In this document: positions 23,264 to 35,987 of the stretch, piece by piece | Position numbering within the stretch: position 1 is the first letter of the stretch | Layout: every line of letters begins with the position of its first letter | Assembly: GCF_003231275.1 (NCBI RefSeq) | Contig: NZ_QKVL01000041.1 | Location: 1-46,771, forward strand | DNA length: 46,771 nt | Origin: Pseudomonas huaxiensis | GTDB lineage: Bacteria; Pseudomonadota; Gammaproteobacteria; Pseudomonadales; Pseudomonadaceae | Direction of reading: 5' to 3' | The notes under the pieces: model-generated | Seen by the model: only the letters and a program-made list of their open reading frames with translations | The model's database searches: none | What the model was told of the DNA's origin: nothing | Translations under genes and position numbers: made by a program

Positions 23264-24658
23264 TCAAAAAAGCCGGTTGAGGCCGTCGTACGCAGCCACC
23301 CGATAGGCCTCGGCCATGGTCGGGTAGTTGAAGGTGGTGTTGACGAAATACTTCAGCGTATTGCGCTCACCCGGCTGGTCCATGATGGCCTGGCCGATGT
23401 GGACGATCTCCGACGCCTGGTAGCCGAAGCAGTGCACGCCGAGGATTTCCAGGGTTTCGCGGTGGAACAGGATCTTCAGCATGCCTTGCGGCTCGCCGGC
23501 GATCTGCGCACGCGCCATGCTCTTGAAGAACGCCTTGCCGACTTCGTAAGGCACCTTGGCCTGAGTCAGTTCCTGCTCGTTCTTGCCGATCGAGCTGATC
23601 TCCGGAATGGTGTAGATCCCGGTCGGCACGTCGTTGACGAAGCGCCAGCTACCGTTATCGACGATGCTGCCGGCCGCAGAGCGACCCTGGTCGTGGGCAG
23701 CACTGGCCAGGCTTGGCCAGCCGATCACATCACCGGCGCCATAGATGTTCGGCACCTGGGTCCGGTAGGCTTCGTCGACTTCGATCTGGCCACGGCTGTT
23801 GACCTTGATGCCGATGTTTTCCAGGCCCAGACGGTCGGTGTTGCCGGTACGGCCGTTGCACCAGAGCAAGGCGTCGGCCTTGATCTTCTTGCCCGATTTC
23901 AGGTGCAGGATCACACCGTTGTCCAGGCCTTCGACACGCTCGTAGTCTTCGTTGTGACGAACAGTGATGTTGTTGTTGCTGAAGTGGTAGCTCAGGGCCT
24001 GGGAGATTTCCGAGTCCAGGAAGCTGAGCAACTGGCCACGGTTGTCCACCAGCTCCACCAACACGCCGAGACCGCTGAAGATCGACGCGTATTCGCAGCC
24101 GATCACACCAGCGCCGTAGACGATCAGCTTGCGCGGGGTGTGGCCGAGGCTGAGGATGGTGTCGCTATCGTAGATACGCGGATGGTGGAAATCGATGTCG
24201 GCCGGGCGATAAGGGCGCGAGCCGGTGGCGATGATGATGTGCTTGGCCACCAATTTCTCGACCACACCGTTGGCGCAGACCACTTCGATGGTCTGCTCGT
24301 CGGCGAAGCTGCCGGTGCCGACGAACACGTCGACGCGGTTGCGGGCGTAATAGCCGGTACGCGAAGCGACTTGCTTGGAGATCACTTTCTCGGCGCTTTT
24401 CAGCACGTCAGGGAACGAGAACCAGCGCGGCTCACCAATGGCCCGGAACATCGGGTTGGTGTTGAACTGCATGATCTGGCGCACCGAGTGACGCAGGGCC
24501 TTGGACGGGATGGTGCCCAGATGGGTGCAGTTGCCGCCGACCTGACGACGGCTATCGACCATCGCAACCTTGCGTCCTGCTTTGGCGGCATTCATTGCCG
24601 CCCCTTCTCCTGCGGGGCCGGAACCCAGCACCACTACGTCGTAGTTGTAGACAGCCAT
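23264..24658 (-). CDS. sthA: soluble pyridine nucleotide transhydrogenase
   Basis: FAD enzyme that re-oxidises NADPH with NAD+, balancing reducing power. The 464 residues show the FAD site VVVLGSGPAGEGAA, the NAD(P) site VYGAGVIGCEYA and the C-terminal dimer domain. The usual disulfide motif of this reductase family is reduced to one cysteine (GGNCTHLGTIPSK), a hallmark of SthA rather than lipoamide dehydrogenase. The start at 24658 has AGGAG five bases upstream. Confidence 0.95.
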   Translation of the reverse strand: MAVYNYDVVVLGSGPAGEGAAMNAAKAGRKVAMVDSRRQVGGNCTHLGTIPSKALRHSVRQIMQFNTNPMFRAIGEPRWFSFPDVLKSAEKVISKQVASRTGYYARNRVDVFVGTGSFADEQTIEVVCANGVVEKLVAKHIIIATGSRPYRPADIDFHHPRIYDSDTILSLGHTPRKLIVYGAGVIGCEYASIFSGLGVLVELVDNRGQLLSFLDSEISQALSYHFSNNNITVRHNEDYERVEGLDNGVILHLKSGKKIKADALLWCNGRTGNTDRLGLENIGIKVNSRGQIEVDEAYRTQVPNIYGAGDVIGWPSLASAAHDQGRSAAGSIVDNGSWRFVNDVPTGIYTIPEISSIGKNEQELTQAKVPYEVGKAFFKSMARAQIAGEPQGMLKILFHRETLEILGVHCFGYQASEIVHIGQAIMDQPGERNTLKYFVNTTFNYPTMAEAYRVAAYDGLNRLF

Positions 24659-24831
24659 GCGTACTCCTTCAGAACAGGCCCGGGCGCCACGCCGGCGGCC
24701 GGGGCTTCGATCATGACGCCTCGGGGGCGCCATGAAAAAATTCGGGTGCAGTCTAATCAAGCTTGAACGGCGCGCACATTAACCCTTGGTCGCGTCGTAG
24801 GCTATTTTTCTCTGCACTACATGCAAGACAT

Positions 24832-25851
24832 TCATTTCTCGTTCGTTGCGTCGCCCGCTCCGACGATTCGCTCGAATGCCGGGGTCACACGGGCAATGAA
24901 CCCCGTCTCGGCCCGCACCACAAAAACGGCGGCGAGGTCCTGTGCCACGGCAAACTCCCAGCCCTGCTCCGGGCCCAGTATCAGCAACAGCGTGGAATAA
25001 CCGTCAGCCATTAGCGCGGAGGGATCGAATACCGTCACCGCCGCCAGCGCATGTGCGACCGGCCGGCCAAGACGGGCGTCGAAGGTGTGGGAAAAACGCT
25101 GGCCATTCTCCTCGAAATAGTTGCGGTAGTCACCCGACGTCGATACACCAAGGCCGTCGATACTGAGCACCTGCTGGGCAATCTGGCGGTCTTCGCGCGG
25201 CAGTTCCAGGGCGACCCGCCATGGACTGTCGTCAGGCTTGCGCCCTACGGCCTTGAGCTCGCCCGTGACCTCCACCAGCATATTGTCGATACCCAGGGCG
25301 CGCAGGCGCTCGACGATCAGATCAACACTGTAGCCGGCGGCGATGCTGTTGAAGTCCAGCTCCAGGGCGATGTCCTTGCACAACTGCTCGCCATCGATGC
25401 GCAGATGGCCCTGGCCAATACGCTGGCGTACCTCTGCCAGCCGCGCCGGATCGGGGATCTTTTCCTCCCGCGCCTGGGGACCGAACCCCCATAGGTCCAA
25501 CAGCGGCTCGACACTCAGGTCGAACGCCCCGCCACTTTCGCGCCACAGCGTGTCGCCCAGTTGCACCAGTTTGAGCACACCTTCCGGCATTACCTGGCAT
25601 CCACCTGCGGGCAGACGATTGAAACGGGCGACCATGGAATCGCCACGGTAGGTGGAAAACTGCTGGTCGATGTTCGCGAGAATGCCCTCGATCTCGCGTT
25701 GCACCTGCTCCGTATCCGGACCCTCGGCGGGCCGCACGTACTGCACGGTGTAGCTGCTGCCCATGGTGGGGCCGCTGATGCGCTCGACCGGGTCGTCCTT
25801 TTCGCAGCCGGTAAGGGCAAGAGCACAGAGTAATCCAAGGACTGCTTTCAA
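24832..25851 (-). CDS. apbE: FAD:protein FMN transferase, lipoprotein
   Basis: Attaches FMN covalently to Thr/Ser of membrane electron carriers such as NqrB/NqrC or RnfG. I set the start at the TTG at 25851, because AGGAGG lies five bases before it and it gives a compact lipoprotein signal (MKAVLGLLCALALTGC, lipid on Cys16). The ATG 33 bases upstream lacks a ribosome-binding site. The 339 residues contain the family motifs SGPTMGSSY, the FDLSVEPLLDLWGFG region and a HTFDARLGRPV Mg/FAD region. In PAO1 apbE is next to the nqr operon. Here neither nqrA-F nor nqrM is present on either side. Confidence 0.9.
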   Translation of the reverse strand: MKAVLGLLCALALTGCEKDDPVERISGPTMGSSYTVQYVRPAEGPDTEQVQREIEGILANIDQQFSTYRGDSMVARFNRLPAGGCQVMPEGVLKLVQLGDTLWRESGGAFDLSVEPLLDLWGFGPQAREEKIPDPARLAEVRQRIGQGHLRIDGEQLCKDIALELDFNSIAAGYSVDLIVERLRALGIDNMLVEVTGELKAVGRKPDDSPWRVALELPREDRQIAQQVLSIDGLGVSTSGDYRNYFEENGQRFSHTFDARLGRPVAHALAAVTVFDPSALMADGYSTLLLILGPEQGWEFAVAQDLAAVFVVRAETGFIARVTPAFERIVGAGDATNEK

Positions 25852-25902
25852 ACGGGTCCTCCTGTACGGGTCTTGAGGTCTCATCGCTGCGGTTCGGCCC
25901 GC

Positions 25903-25932
25903 AAAAAAAACGGGAACCCGTAGGTTCCCGTT
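25903..25932 (-). terminator. intrinsic terminator of gap
   Basis: Leftward, CGGGAACC-TACG-GGTTCCCG (25930-25911) is followed by a run of eight T (25910-25903). It lies 21 bases after the gap stop and separates gap from apbE. Confidence 0.88.
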
Positions 25933-25953
25933 CTTTTCAACACACCAAGAAGC

Positions 25954-27402
25954 TTAGCGTGGGAATGCAGGCGGGTTCACACCAGCCATGTCTTCCATCA
26001 CGCGCACTACCTGGCAGCTGTAACCGAACTCGTTGTCGTACCAGACGTACAGAACAACGCGGTTGTCGTTGCAGATGGTCGCTTCGGCGTCGACCACACC
26101 CGCGTGGCGGGAGCCGACGAAGTCGGTGGAGACCACTTCCTGGGAGCTCACGTAGTCGATCTGCTTGTGCAGTTCCGAGTGCATGGCGGTCTGACGCAGG
26201 TACTCGTTGATCTCGTCGCGCGAGGTCGCCTTTTCCAGGTTCAGGTTCAGGATGGCCATCGAGACGTTCGGCGTCGGAACGCGGATCGCGTTGCCGGTCA
26301 GCTTGCCCTTCAGGACAGGCAGCGCCTTGGCGGCGGCAGTAGCAGCGCCAGTCTCGGTGATTACCATGTTCAACGGCGCGGCACGGCCACGACGGCTGCC
26401 CTTGTGGAAGTTGTCGATCAGGTTCTGGTCGTTGGTGAACGAGTGAACGGTTTCGACGTGGCCGTTGATGATGCCGTACTTGTCATTCACGGCTTTCAGC
26501 ACCGGCACGATGGCGTTGGTGGTGCAGGAAGCAGCGGAGATGATCTTGTCGTCGGCGGTGATTTCGCCGTGGTTGATGCCGTGAACGATGTTCTTCAGCG
26601 CGCCCTTGCCAGGTGCGGTGAGGATCACGCGGGCAGCGCCCGGGCAGGCCAGGTGCTGGCCCAGGCCGTCGGCGTCACGCCATACACCGGTGTTGTCGAC
26701 GATCAGGGCATTGTTGATGCCGTACTGGGTGTAGTCGACTTCACTCGGGCTCTTGGCATAGATCACCTGGATCAGGTTGCCGTTGGCGGTGATGGTGTTG
26801 TTTTCTTCGTCGATGGTGATGGTGCCATCGAACGGACCGTGAACCGAGTCACGGCGCAGCAGGCTGGCACGCTTGACCAGATCGTTCTCGGCGCCTTTGC
26901 GCACAACGATGGCCCGCAGGCGCAGGCCGTCGCCGCCACCGGTTTTCTCGATCAGGATGCGCGCCAGCAGGCGGCCGATGCGGCCGAAGCCGTACAGGAC
27001 AACGTCGGTGCCTTTGCGTGCGGAAGCGTTCTGCTGACCGACGACTTCAGCCAGTTCTTCGCGAACGAACTGCTCGGCGCTACGGCCATTGCCTTCCAGC
27101 TTGAACTTGTTGGCCAGCTTGCCGAGGTCTACCGAGGCGGCGCCCAGTTTCAGCTCGCTCATGGCCTTGAGCAGGGGGAATGTCTCGTGGACGGACAGTT
27201 CGGTTTCGTCAGTCTGGCGATGGCGAGCAAAGCGGTGAGCCTTGAGGATCGCGATCACCGAACGGTTGATCAGGCTACGGCCATAGATCGAGCTCACCAC
27301 GTTGTTATTGCGGTAGAGCTGACCGATAAGCGGGATCATCGCTTCTGCAAGTGCTTCACGATCGATCCACTCACCAAGACACTGGTCGGGCTTCTGAGTC
27401 AC
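25954..27402 (-). CDS. glyceraldehyde-3-phosphate dehydrogenase, long GapB-like form
   Basis: Oxidises glyceraldehyde-3-phosphate to 1,3-bisphosphoglycerate, or the reverse for gluconeogenesis. The 482 residues carry a roughly 130-residue N-terminal extension (MTQKPDQCLGEWIDREALAE onward) before the Rossmann motif GFGRIGR (138-144). The catalytic cysteine is in SAASCTTNAIVP (Cys293), with the active-site histidine in HVETVHSFTNDQ. The GTG at 27402 has AAGG five bases upstream. The extension is characteristic of this Pseudomonas paralogue (PA3001-like), distinct from the standard 330-residue Gap. It is divergent from mfd. Cofactor preference is not decided by sequence. Confidence 0.9.
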   Translation of the reverse strand: MTQKPDQCLGEWIDREALAEAMIPLIGQLYRNNNVVSSIYGRSLINRSVIAILKAHRFARHRQTDETELSVHETFPLLKAMSELKLGAASVDLGKLANKFKLEGNGRSAEQFVREELAEVVGQQNASARKGTDVVLYGFGRIGRLLARILIEKTGGGDGLRLRAIVVRKGAENDLVKRASLLRRDSVHGPFDGTITIDEENNTITANGNLIQVIYAKSPSEVDYTQYGINNALIVDNTGVWRDADGLGQHLACPGAARVILTAPGKGALKNIVHGINHGEITADDKIISAASCTTNAIVPVLKAVNDKYGIINGHVETVHSFTNDQNLIDNFHKGSRRGRAAPLNMVITETGAATAAAKALPVLKGKLTGNAIRVPTPNVSMAILNLNLEKATSRDEINEYLRQTAMHSELHKQIDYVSSQEVVSTDFVGSRHAGVVDAEATICNDNRVVLYVWYDNEFGYSCQVVRVMEDMAGVNPPAFPR

Positions 27403-27441
27403 GGGAACCTTCCACATGTAGGGACAGAAAAAAGGGGCTAC

Positions 27442-27470
27442 ATTATGACGCCGCATATCACTTCGAGCAA
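27442..27470 (-). promoter_or_regulatory. gap promoter candidate
   Basis: Leftward, TTGCTC (27470-27465) and CATAAT (27447-27442) are exactly 17 bases apart, giving a start about 30 bases before the GTG at 27402. The -10 is good and the -35 is weak. Confidence 0.5.
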
Positions 27471-27519
27471 TGAGCGCCTGTCGACAGTCCCACCTGAAAG
27501 GATTTTGCCCGCTGCACGC

Positions 27520-27549
27520 CTGACAGCACGGGCATTGGCCCGTTACAAT
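27520..27549 (+). promoter_or_regulatory. mfd promoter
   Basis: CTGACA (27520-27525) and TACAAT (27544-27549) are 18 bases apart, each one mismatch from consensus. The start would be near 27556, about 30 bases before the mfd GTG. Confidence 0.65.
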
Positions 27550-27586
27550 CGGCCTCTTTGTCGCAACGCTTGGAGTTCGACCTCCC

Positions 27587-31036
<3,450 letters not shown>

Positions 31037-31046
31037 AGGAAGATCC

Positions 31047-31619
31047 ATGCGCGCCATTCGTAACCTGAGCCTGCTGCTGGCGTTGTGCTCGCCAGCAGCC
31101 TTTGCCGACACCCAATACCTGATCGAGATGATCCTGGTGCGGCAGAACGCCGTGCCTGCCATCACCAGCCAGTTCGCCCCGGAAAACTGGAGCGATGGCG
31201 CCCAGCCGGTCGCCGACTACGACATTCGCCAGCCGGTCCTCAACGAGCAGGCCGAGCGCCTTGCCGCCGACAGCCAGTACACCGTGCTGCTGCACAAGGC
31301 CTGGCAGCAGAACGTCGGCGCCGAAAGCTCGAAAGTCGCCTTCAGCGACGGCCAGGAACAGTTCGGCCACTTCCCGATCGAGGGCAACCTGAGCGTGAGC
31401 GAAGGCCGCTTCATCGGCGTCGAAGCCAATCTGTGGGTCAACCAGTTCGACGCCAATGGCGGCGTGATCCAGAGCGAGCAGTTCAAACAAAGCAACAGCA
31501 ACGTCAAGAACGCCGAACTGACCTACCTCGATGGCGGACACCTGGCGCTGGTGTTGAAGATTCGCAAGGCCGGTACTCCAGCCAACGCAGCGCCCGACCC
31601 TGCACTGATGGAGCAGTAA
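31047..31619 (+). CDS. CsiV-family periplasmic protein
   Basis: A 190-residue secreted protein. A signal peptide (MRAIRNLSLLLALCSPAAFA) is followed by DTQYLIEMILVRQ and a beta-rich domain. CsiV-family proteins, described in Vibrio, bind peptidoglycan and are needed for cell-shape integrity with certain D-amino acids. Function in Pseudomonas is inferred from family only. AAGGA precedes the ATG. It corresponds by position to PA3003, downstream of mfd. Confidence 0.8.
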   Translation: MRAIRNLSLLLALCSPAAFADTQYLIEMILVRQNAVPAITSQFAPENWSDGAQPVADYDIRQPVLNEQAERLAADSQYTVLLHKAWQQNVGAESSKVAFSDGQEQFGHFPIEGNLSVSEGRFIGVEANLWVNQFDANGGVIQSEQFKQSNSNVKNAELTYLDGGHLALVLKIRKAGTPANAAPDPALMEQ

Positions 31620-31623
31620 CGGA

Positions 31624-34600
31624 ATGCCGGGCCCGCTCGATTCGCTGCTTGCCGACGGCAAGTGGAAAGAGGGATTCAGCCACAACGCCCTGAGTCGAGG
31701 ACTACGTTATGCAGAAGATCAGCGTGTCAGCATCAAGAGCAACGGCGGCGACATAATCCTCGCCACCTGCGCAGGCTCGGGCGGCAATCGTTACCAGCAG
31801 ACCATTTCCGCGTTCACTCGCGCGGGACGTCCCGGGCTTGTCTGCCGCTGCTCGTGCCCGGTCAGCCAGAGTTGCAAGCACTGCGCCGCCGTGTTGTTCC
31901 ATGCCCAGGAAAAGCTCACGGCCGGCACGGGGCAGGAAATGCCCAGCGACCTGCAAACCTGGCTGGACGGCCTCGAGAAGCCTCGCGCAGACAGCGGCGC
32001 GGCCAAACCGGACCGGCAAGGTCGTGGTGTCTACTACTTCATCAGGCTCGAAAACGGTACGCCCTTCCTCAATGTGAAGAAGGGCACGCGCCAACCCGAT
32101 GGCCGCATCCAGGTTGCCCGGCTGCACTCGATCTATGACCTGCTGTACGAACCGCCGAAGTACGTGATGCCCGAAGACCGCGAGATTCTTCTGCGGCTCA
32201 ACCGCAAGCCCGGCAGCTACCAGATGAGCTTCCCGCTAGACGACCCACATGACGGCGAACTGTTCCAGCAAGCATTGGACACCGGCCGACTGATGATCGA
32301 CGAAGACATGCCTCCCGTGCGGCCCGGCCCCTCCCGGCACGGGGAATTTCGCTGGGTACGCATGAACAACGGCAATTACCGCGGCGACTGGTATGACGGC
32401 GAGGAGCCCGTGGGCATGACACTCCCCTTCCAGCCGCTGTATTACCTAAGCGGAGAGACCTTGCAGGCCGGCCTGCTCCAGCACAACCTGGACCCTTACG
32501 TCGCCCTGCAACTGACCCGCGCCCCGGACGTTCCGGAGCCGCTGGTGGCACAACTCAGCCACCGGCTGAGCGCGCTGAATCAGCAGGTCCCGACCCCGAC
32601 AAAATTGCAGGAAGAAACAATCGACCATCTAAGCCCTGTTGCCCACCTGATCCTGGGCAGCCACGAATTCAGCGCCTACGCCCCGAAAACCGGGCGCATG
32701 CAACGGCAACTGCAACACCGCGCCGCGCTCTCTTTCAACTATGACGGTGTCCGCGCCAGCGGCACCGACGGAAAATCCCCGACTCGCCTGGTCGGCAGCA
32801 CCACCCAACACATTCAGCGCGACACACAGGCCGAACAGGCGTTCAGGAAAACCCTGCAACGCTGGGGCTTCAAGGTCGCCACCCGGCAAAGCAAGGCGCT
32901 GCCGGAGACTGCCGGGGAACTGCTTCTGCTCGACACTGACCATCAGTGGCTGGCATTCGCCCGCGAGGGCATTCCGGCGCTGCGCGAGGCCGGTTGGGAA
33001 CTCGAGATCCACGATGACTTCGCGTTCATCCTGCAGGAGGTCGACGACTGGTACGCCGATATCGAGGAAAACCCCAGCCAACAGTGGTTCGACCTTGAGC
33101 TGGGCATCGTCGTCAACGGCGAGCGCCACAGCCTTCTGCCGATCCTTCTGCACTTGCTGCGCAGCAACCCCGAACTGCTTCGGTCCGGCGAACTGGCCAA
33201 ACGCGGTGACGACGAACACCTGCTGATCGACCTGAATCGCCACCGCCATGGCAGCGCCGCAGCCCGCGTCGCTTTGCCCTACTCGCGCATCAAGCCGCTG
33301 ATGGCCACCTTGGGCGAGCTGTACCTGACCGAAAATGATGGCCGCTCACTACGTCTTGCCGCACCGGATGCGGCGCGCCTGAGCAACCTGGACGAGGTGC
33401 CCCTCACCTGGCTAGGCGGCGAACGCGCACGCGACTTCGCGACGCGCCTGAAAAGCGCCCAGTACACCGAAGTCCAGGCACCGGAAGGCCTCAATGCCAC
33501 ACTGCGACCCTACCAACTGGAGGGCCTGAGCTGGCTGCAAACACTGCGAAGCCTGGACATCGGCGGCCTGCTCGGCGACGACATGGGCCTGGGCAAGACG
33601 CTGCAGACCCTCAGCCACGTGCTGACGGAAAAGAACGCCGGCCGTCTGCAGAGCCCGGCACTTGCCGTCATGCCCACCAGCCTGATCCCGAACTGGCTGG
33701 ACGAAGCCGAGCGCTTCACTCCGCAACTGCGCGTGATCGCCCTGCACGGGCCGGGCCGCACCAAACACTTCGCCAACCTGGGGGACTACGACTTGGTGCT
33801 CAGCACTTACGCGCTGCTGCCCCGGGACCTGGAGCACTTCACCCCGATCGACTGGCACCTGGTGATCCTCGATGAAGCGCAGAACATCAAGAACGCCGCC
33901 AGCAAGGCCGCACAAGCCGCGCGCGAGCTAAAGGCCACCCAGCGCCTGTGCCTGACCGGCACGCCCATGGAAAACAACCTCGGCGAACTCTGGTCGATCT
34001 TCCATTTCCTCATGCCGGGCTGGCTGGGCGACAGCAAACACTTCGCCCGCGACTACCGCACCCCGATCGAAAAACACGGCGACGCCGAACGCATGAGCCA
34101 TCTGGCGGGCCGCATTCGCCCGTTCCTGCTGCGCCGCACCAAAGAGCAGGTGGCGAAGGAACTGCCGGCCAAGAGCGAGATCATCCACTGGGTCGACCTT
34201 AGCGACGCTCAGCGCGACACCTATGAAACAGTGCGCGTAGCCATGGACAGCAAGGTCCGCGCCGAAATCACCCGCAGCGGTGCGGCGCGCAGCCAGATCG
34301 TCATCCTTGATGCGCTGCTGAAGCTGCGCCAGGTATGTTGTGACCTGCGCCTGGTGGCCAACGCCAACGTCAAAGGTCCGCAGTCCGACAAGGGCAAACT
34401 GGGCAGCCTGATGGACATGCTCGATGAGCTGCTCAACGAAGGCCGGCGCATCCTGCTGTTCTCGCAGTTCACCTCGATGCTCGCGCTGATTGAAGAAGAA
34501 CTGCAAAAGCGCAAGGTGAGCTACAGCCTGCTGACCGGTGACACCAAGGACCGCCGCACACCCGTGCAGCAGTTCCAGAACGGCGAAACGCCCGTGTTCC

Positions 34601-34920
34601 TGATCAGCCTGAAAGCCGGTGGCACCGGACTGAACCTGACCGCGGCCGATACAGTGATCCACTATGACCCTTGGTGGAACCCGGCCACGGAAAACCAGGC
34701 GACCGACCGCGCCTACCGCATAGGCCAGGACAAGCCGGTATTCGTCTACAAGCTGATCACCCGCGGAACCGTGGAAGAGAAGATCCAGAAGCTGCAAAAA
34801 GACAAAGCCGCCCTGGCCGCGGGGCTGCTTGAAGGAAATGAGGCGGGTCAGTGGAAGCTGGCGGCGGACGATATCGAAGCGCTGTTCGCGCCGCTGCCGG
34901 AAAGCAAGAAAGCCAAGTGA
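31624..34920 (+). CDS. SWIM zinc-finger SNF2-family helicase
   Basis: A 1098-residue DNA translocase. An N-terminal SWIM zinc finger has the pattern C-x-C-x5-C-x-H (Cys76, Cys78, Cys84, His86). After a long family-specific middle region comes a full SNF2 core: Walker A DDMGLGKT near 652, VILDEAQNIKN near 747, LTGTPMENNLGELWS, and the C-terminal helicase motifs AGGTGLNLTAADTVIHYDPW and TDRAYRIGQ. Bacterial SNF2 proteins remodel RNA polymerase or other protein-DNA complexes. The SWIM finger suggests DNA or protein binding. It starts four bases after csiV, so it is very likely in the mfd transcript. I do not recall it at this position in PAO1, where PA3004 stands. Confidence 0.9.
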   Translation: MPGPLDSLLADGKWKEGFSHNALSRGLRYAEDQRVSIKSNGGDIILATCAGSGGNRYQQTISAFTRAGRPGLVCRCSCPVSQSCKHCAAVLFHAQEKLTAGTGQEMPSDLQTWLDGLEKPRADSGAAKPDRQGRGVYYFIRLENGTPFLNVKKGTRQPDGRIQVARLHSIYDLLYEPPKYVMPEDREILLRLNRKPGSYQMSFPLDDPHDGELFQQALDTGRLMIDEDMPPVRPGPSRHGEFRWVRMNNGNYRGDWYDGEEPVGMTLPFQPLYYLSGETLQAGLLQHNLDPYVALQLTRAPDVPEPLVAQLSHRLSALNQQVPTPTKLQEETIDHLSPVAHLILGSHEFSAYAPKTGRMQRQLQHRAALSFNYDGVRASGTDGKSPTRLVGSTTQHIQRDTQAEQAFRKTLQRWGFKVATRQSKALPETAGELLLLDTDHQWLAFAREGIPALREAGWELEIHDDFAFILQEVDDWYADIEENPSQQWFDLELGIVVNGERHSLLPILLHLLRSNPELLRSGELAKRGDDEHLLIDLNRHRHGSAAARVALPYSRIKPLMATLGELYLTENDGRSLRLAAPDAARLSNLDEVPLTWLGGERARDFATRLKSAQYTEVQAPEGLNATLRPYQLEGLSWLQTLRSLDIGGLLGDDMGLGKTLQTLSHVLTEKNAGRLQSPALAVMPTSLIPNWLDEAERFTPQLRVIALHGPGRTKHFANLGDYDLVLSTYALLPRDLEHFTPIDWHLVILDEAQNIKNAASKAAQAARELKATQRLCLTGTPMENNLGELWSIFHFLMPGWLGDSKHFARDYRTPIEKHGDAERMSHLAGRIRPFLLRRTKEQVAKELPAKSEIIHWVDLSDAQRDTYETVRVAMDSKVRAEITRSGAARSQIVILDALLKLRQVCCDLRLVANANVKGPQSDKGKLGSLMDMLDELLNEGRRILLFSQFTSMLALIEEELQKRKVSYSLLTGDTKDRRTPVQQFQNGETPVFLISLKAGGTGLNLTAADTVIHYDPWWNPATENQATDRAYRIGQDKPVFVYKLITRGTVEEKIQKLQKDKAALAAGLLEGNEAGQWKLAADDIEALFAPLPESKKAK

Positions 34921-34931
34921 TGGAGGCAACA

Positions 34932-34955
34932 GCCCGCCGTCTTGCGACGGCGGGC
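34932..34955. terminator. hairpin between convergent SNF2 gene and nagZ
   Basis: GCCCGCCGTC (34932-34941), loop TTGC, GACGGCGGGC (34946-34955): a perfect 10-bp GC-rich stem 12 bases after the SNF2 stop. It has no T-run, so it may serve both converging transcripts as a weak terminator. Confidence 0.6.
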
Positions 34956-34966
34956 ATGCTCGGCAG

Positions 34967-35977
34967 TCAGTCGACCAACTGAGCCTGTTTCAAGGCGCCC
35001 AGCGCTTCCAGCCAGCGCGGCTGCTGGCGGTAGTCGGTACGGGCAAAGCCCTGGCCACGCATGGCGGCGATGCGCGGCGATGGCGTGACCTTCAAGCGCT
35101 GGGCAGCACTCAAGGCCAGCTCGGCCGCTGCCCGGTCATTACACACCAGACCCATGTCGCAACCGGCAGTCAGCGCGGCCTCGATGCGACTGGCCGCGTC
35201 ACCGACCACATGGGCGCCGGCCATGGACAGGTCATCGCTGAAAATCACCCCGTCGAAGCCCAACTCGCCACGCAGGATGTCTTGCAGCCAGCGACGAGAG
35301 AAGCCTGCCGGCTGGTTGTCGACCTGTGGATAAATCACATGGGCCGGCATCACCGCGGCCAGCTGGCCACTCAGGCGAGTGAACGGCACCAGATCCGCCG
35401 CGCGGATCTGCTCGAGACTGCGCTCATCGGTGGGAATTGCGACATGGGAGTCGGCTTCCGCCCAGCCGTGGCCGGGGAAGTGCTTGCCACAGGCGGCCAT
35501 GCCGGCGGCATTCATGCCGCGGATAAAAGCGCCGGCGAGCGCGGTCGCCCGCTCCGGATCGCCTTCGAAAGCGCGGCTGCCGACCACGGCACTGCGCTGG
35601 TGGTCGAGGTCCAGAACCGGCGCGAAGCTCAGGTCCAGGCCGACCGCCAGGACTTCGGTGGCCATCAGCCAACCGCACTGCTCCGCCAGGTACTCGGCAT
35701 TGGGGTTGTCGGCAATTGCACGCATCGCCGGCAGGCGCACGAAGCCCTGGCGCAGGCGCTGCACGCGGCCGCCTTCCTGGTCGACGGCAAGGATCAGCTC
35801 AGGGCGAATGGCGCGGATCGACGCAGTCAGTTCGCGCACCTGGCGCGGGCTGTCGATATTGCGCGCAAAAATGATCAGGCCGGCCACTTCGGGCTGGCGC
35901 AGGAGGTGGCGGTCTTCGGCGGTCAGCCAGGTACCGGCGATATCCACCATCAGGGAGCCTTGCAGGCTGGCACTCAT
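34967..35977 (-). CDS. nagZ: beta-N-acetylhexosaminidase NagZ
   Basis: Cytosolic peptidoglycan-recycling enzyme that removes GlcNAc from GlcNAc-anhydroMurNAc-peptides. Its products influence AmpR and beta-lactamase expression. The 336 residues of this GH3 protein include VDQEGGRVQRL, the catalytic His loop KHFPGHG followed by ADSH, and the nucleophile Asp in FSDDLSM. AGGA precedes the ATG. It begins 10 bases after the YkuD-type gene upstream, so the two form an operon. Confidence 0.95.
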   Translation of the reverse strand: MSASLQGSLMVDIAGTWLTAEDRHLLRQPEVAGLIIFARNIDSPRQVRELTASIRAIRPELILAVDQEGGRVQRLRQGFVRLPAMRAIADNPNAEYLAEQCGWLMATEVLAVGLDLSFAPVLDLDHQRSAVVGSRAFEGDPERATALAGAFIRGMNAAGMAACGKHFPGHGWAEADSHVAIPTDERSLEQIRAADLVPFTRLSGQLAAVMPAHVIYPQVDNQPAGFSRRWLQDILRGELGFDGVIFSDDLSMAGAHVVGDAASRIEAALTAGCDMGLVCNDRAAAELALSAAQRLKVTPSPRIAAMRGQGFARTDYRQQPRWLEALGALKQAQLVD

Positions 35978-35987
35978 AAATGATCCT

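Noticed and set aside
25852..25884. ATG start of apbE eleven codons upstream
   Set aside because: AGGAGG lies inside this stretch, five bases before a TTG that gives a standard short lipoprotein signal. The ATG has no ribosome site.
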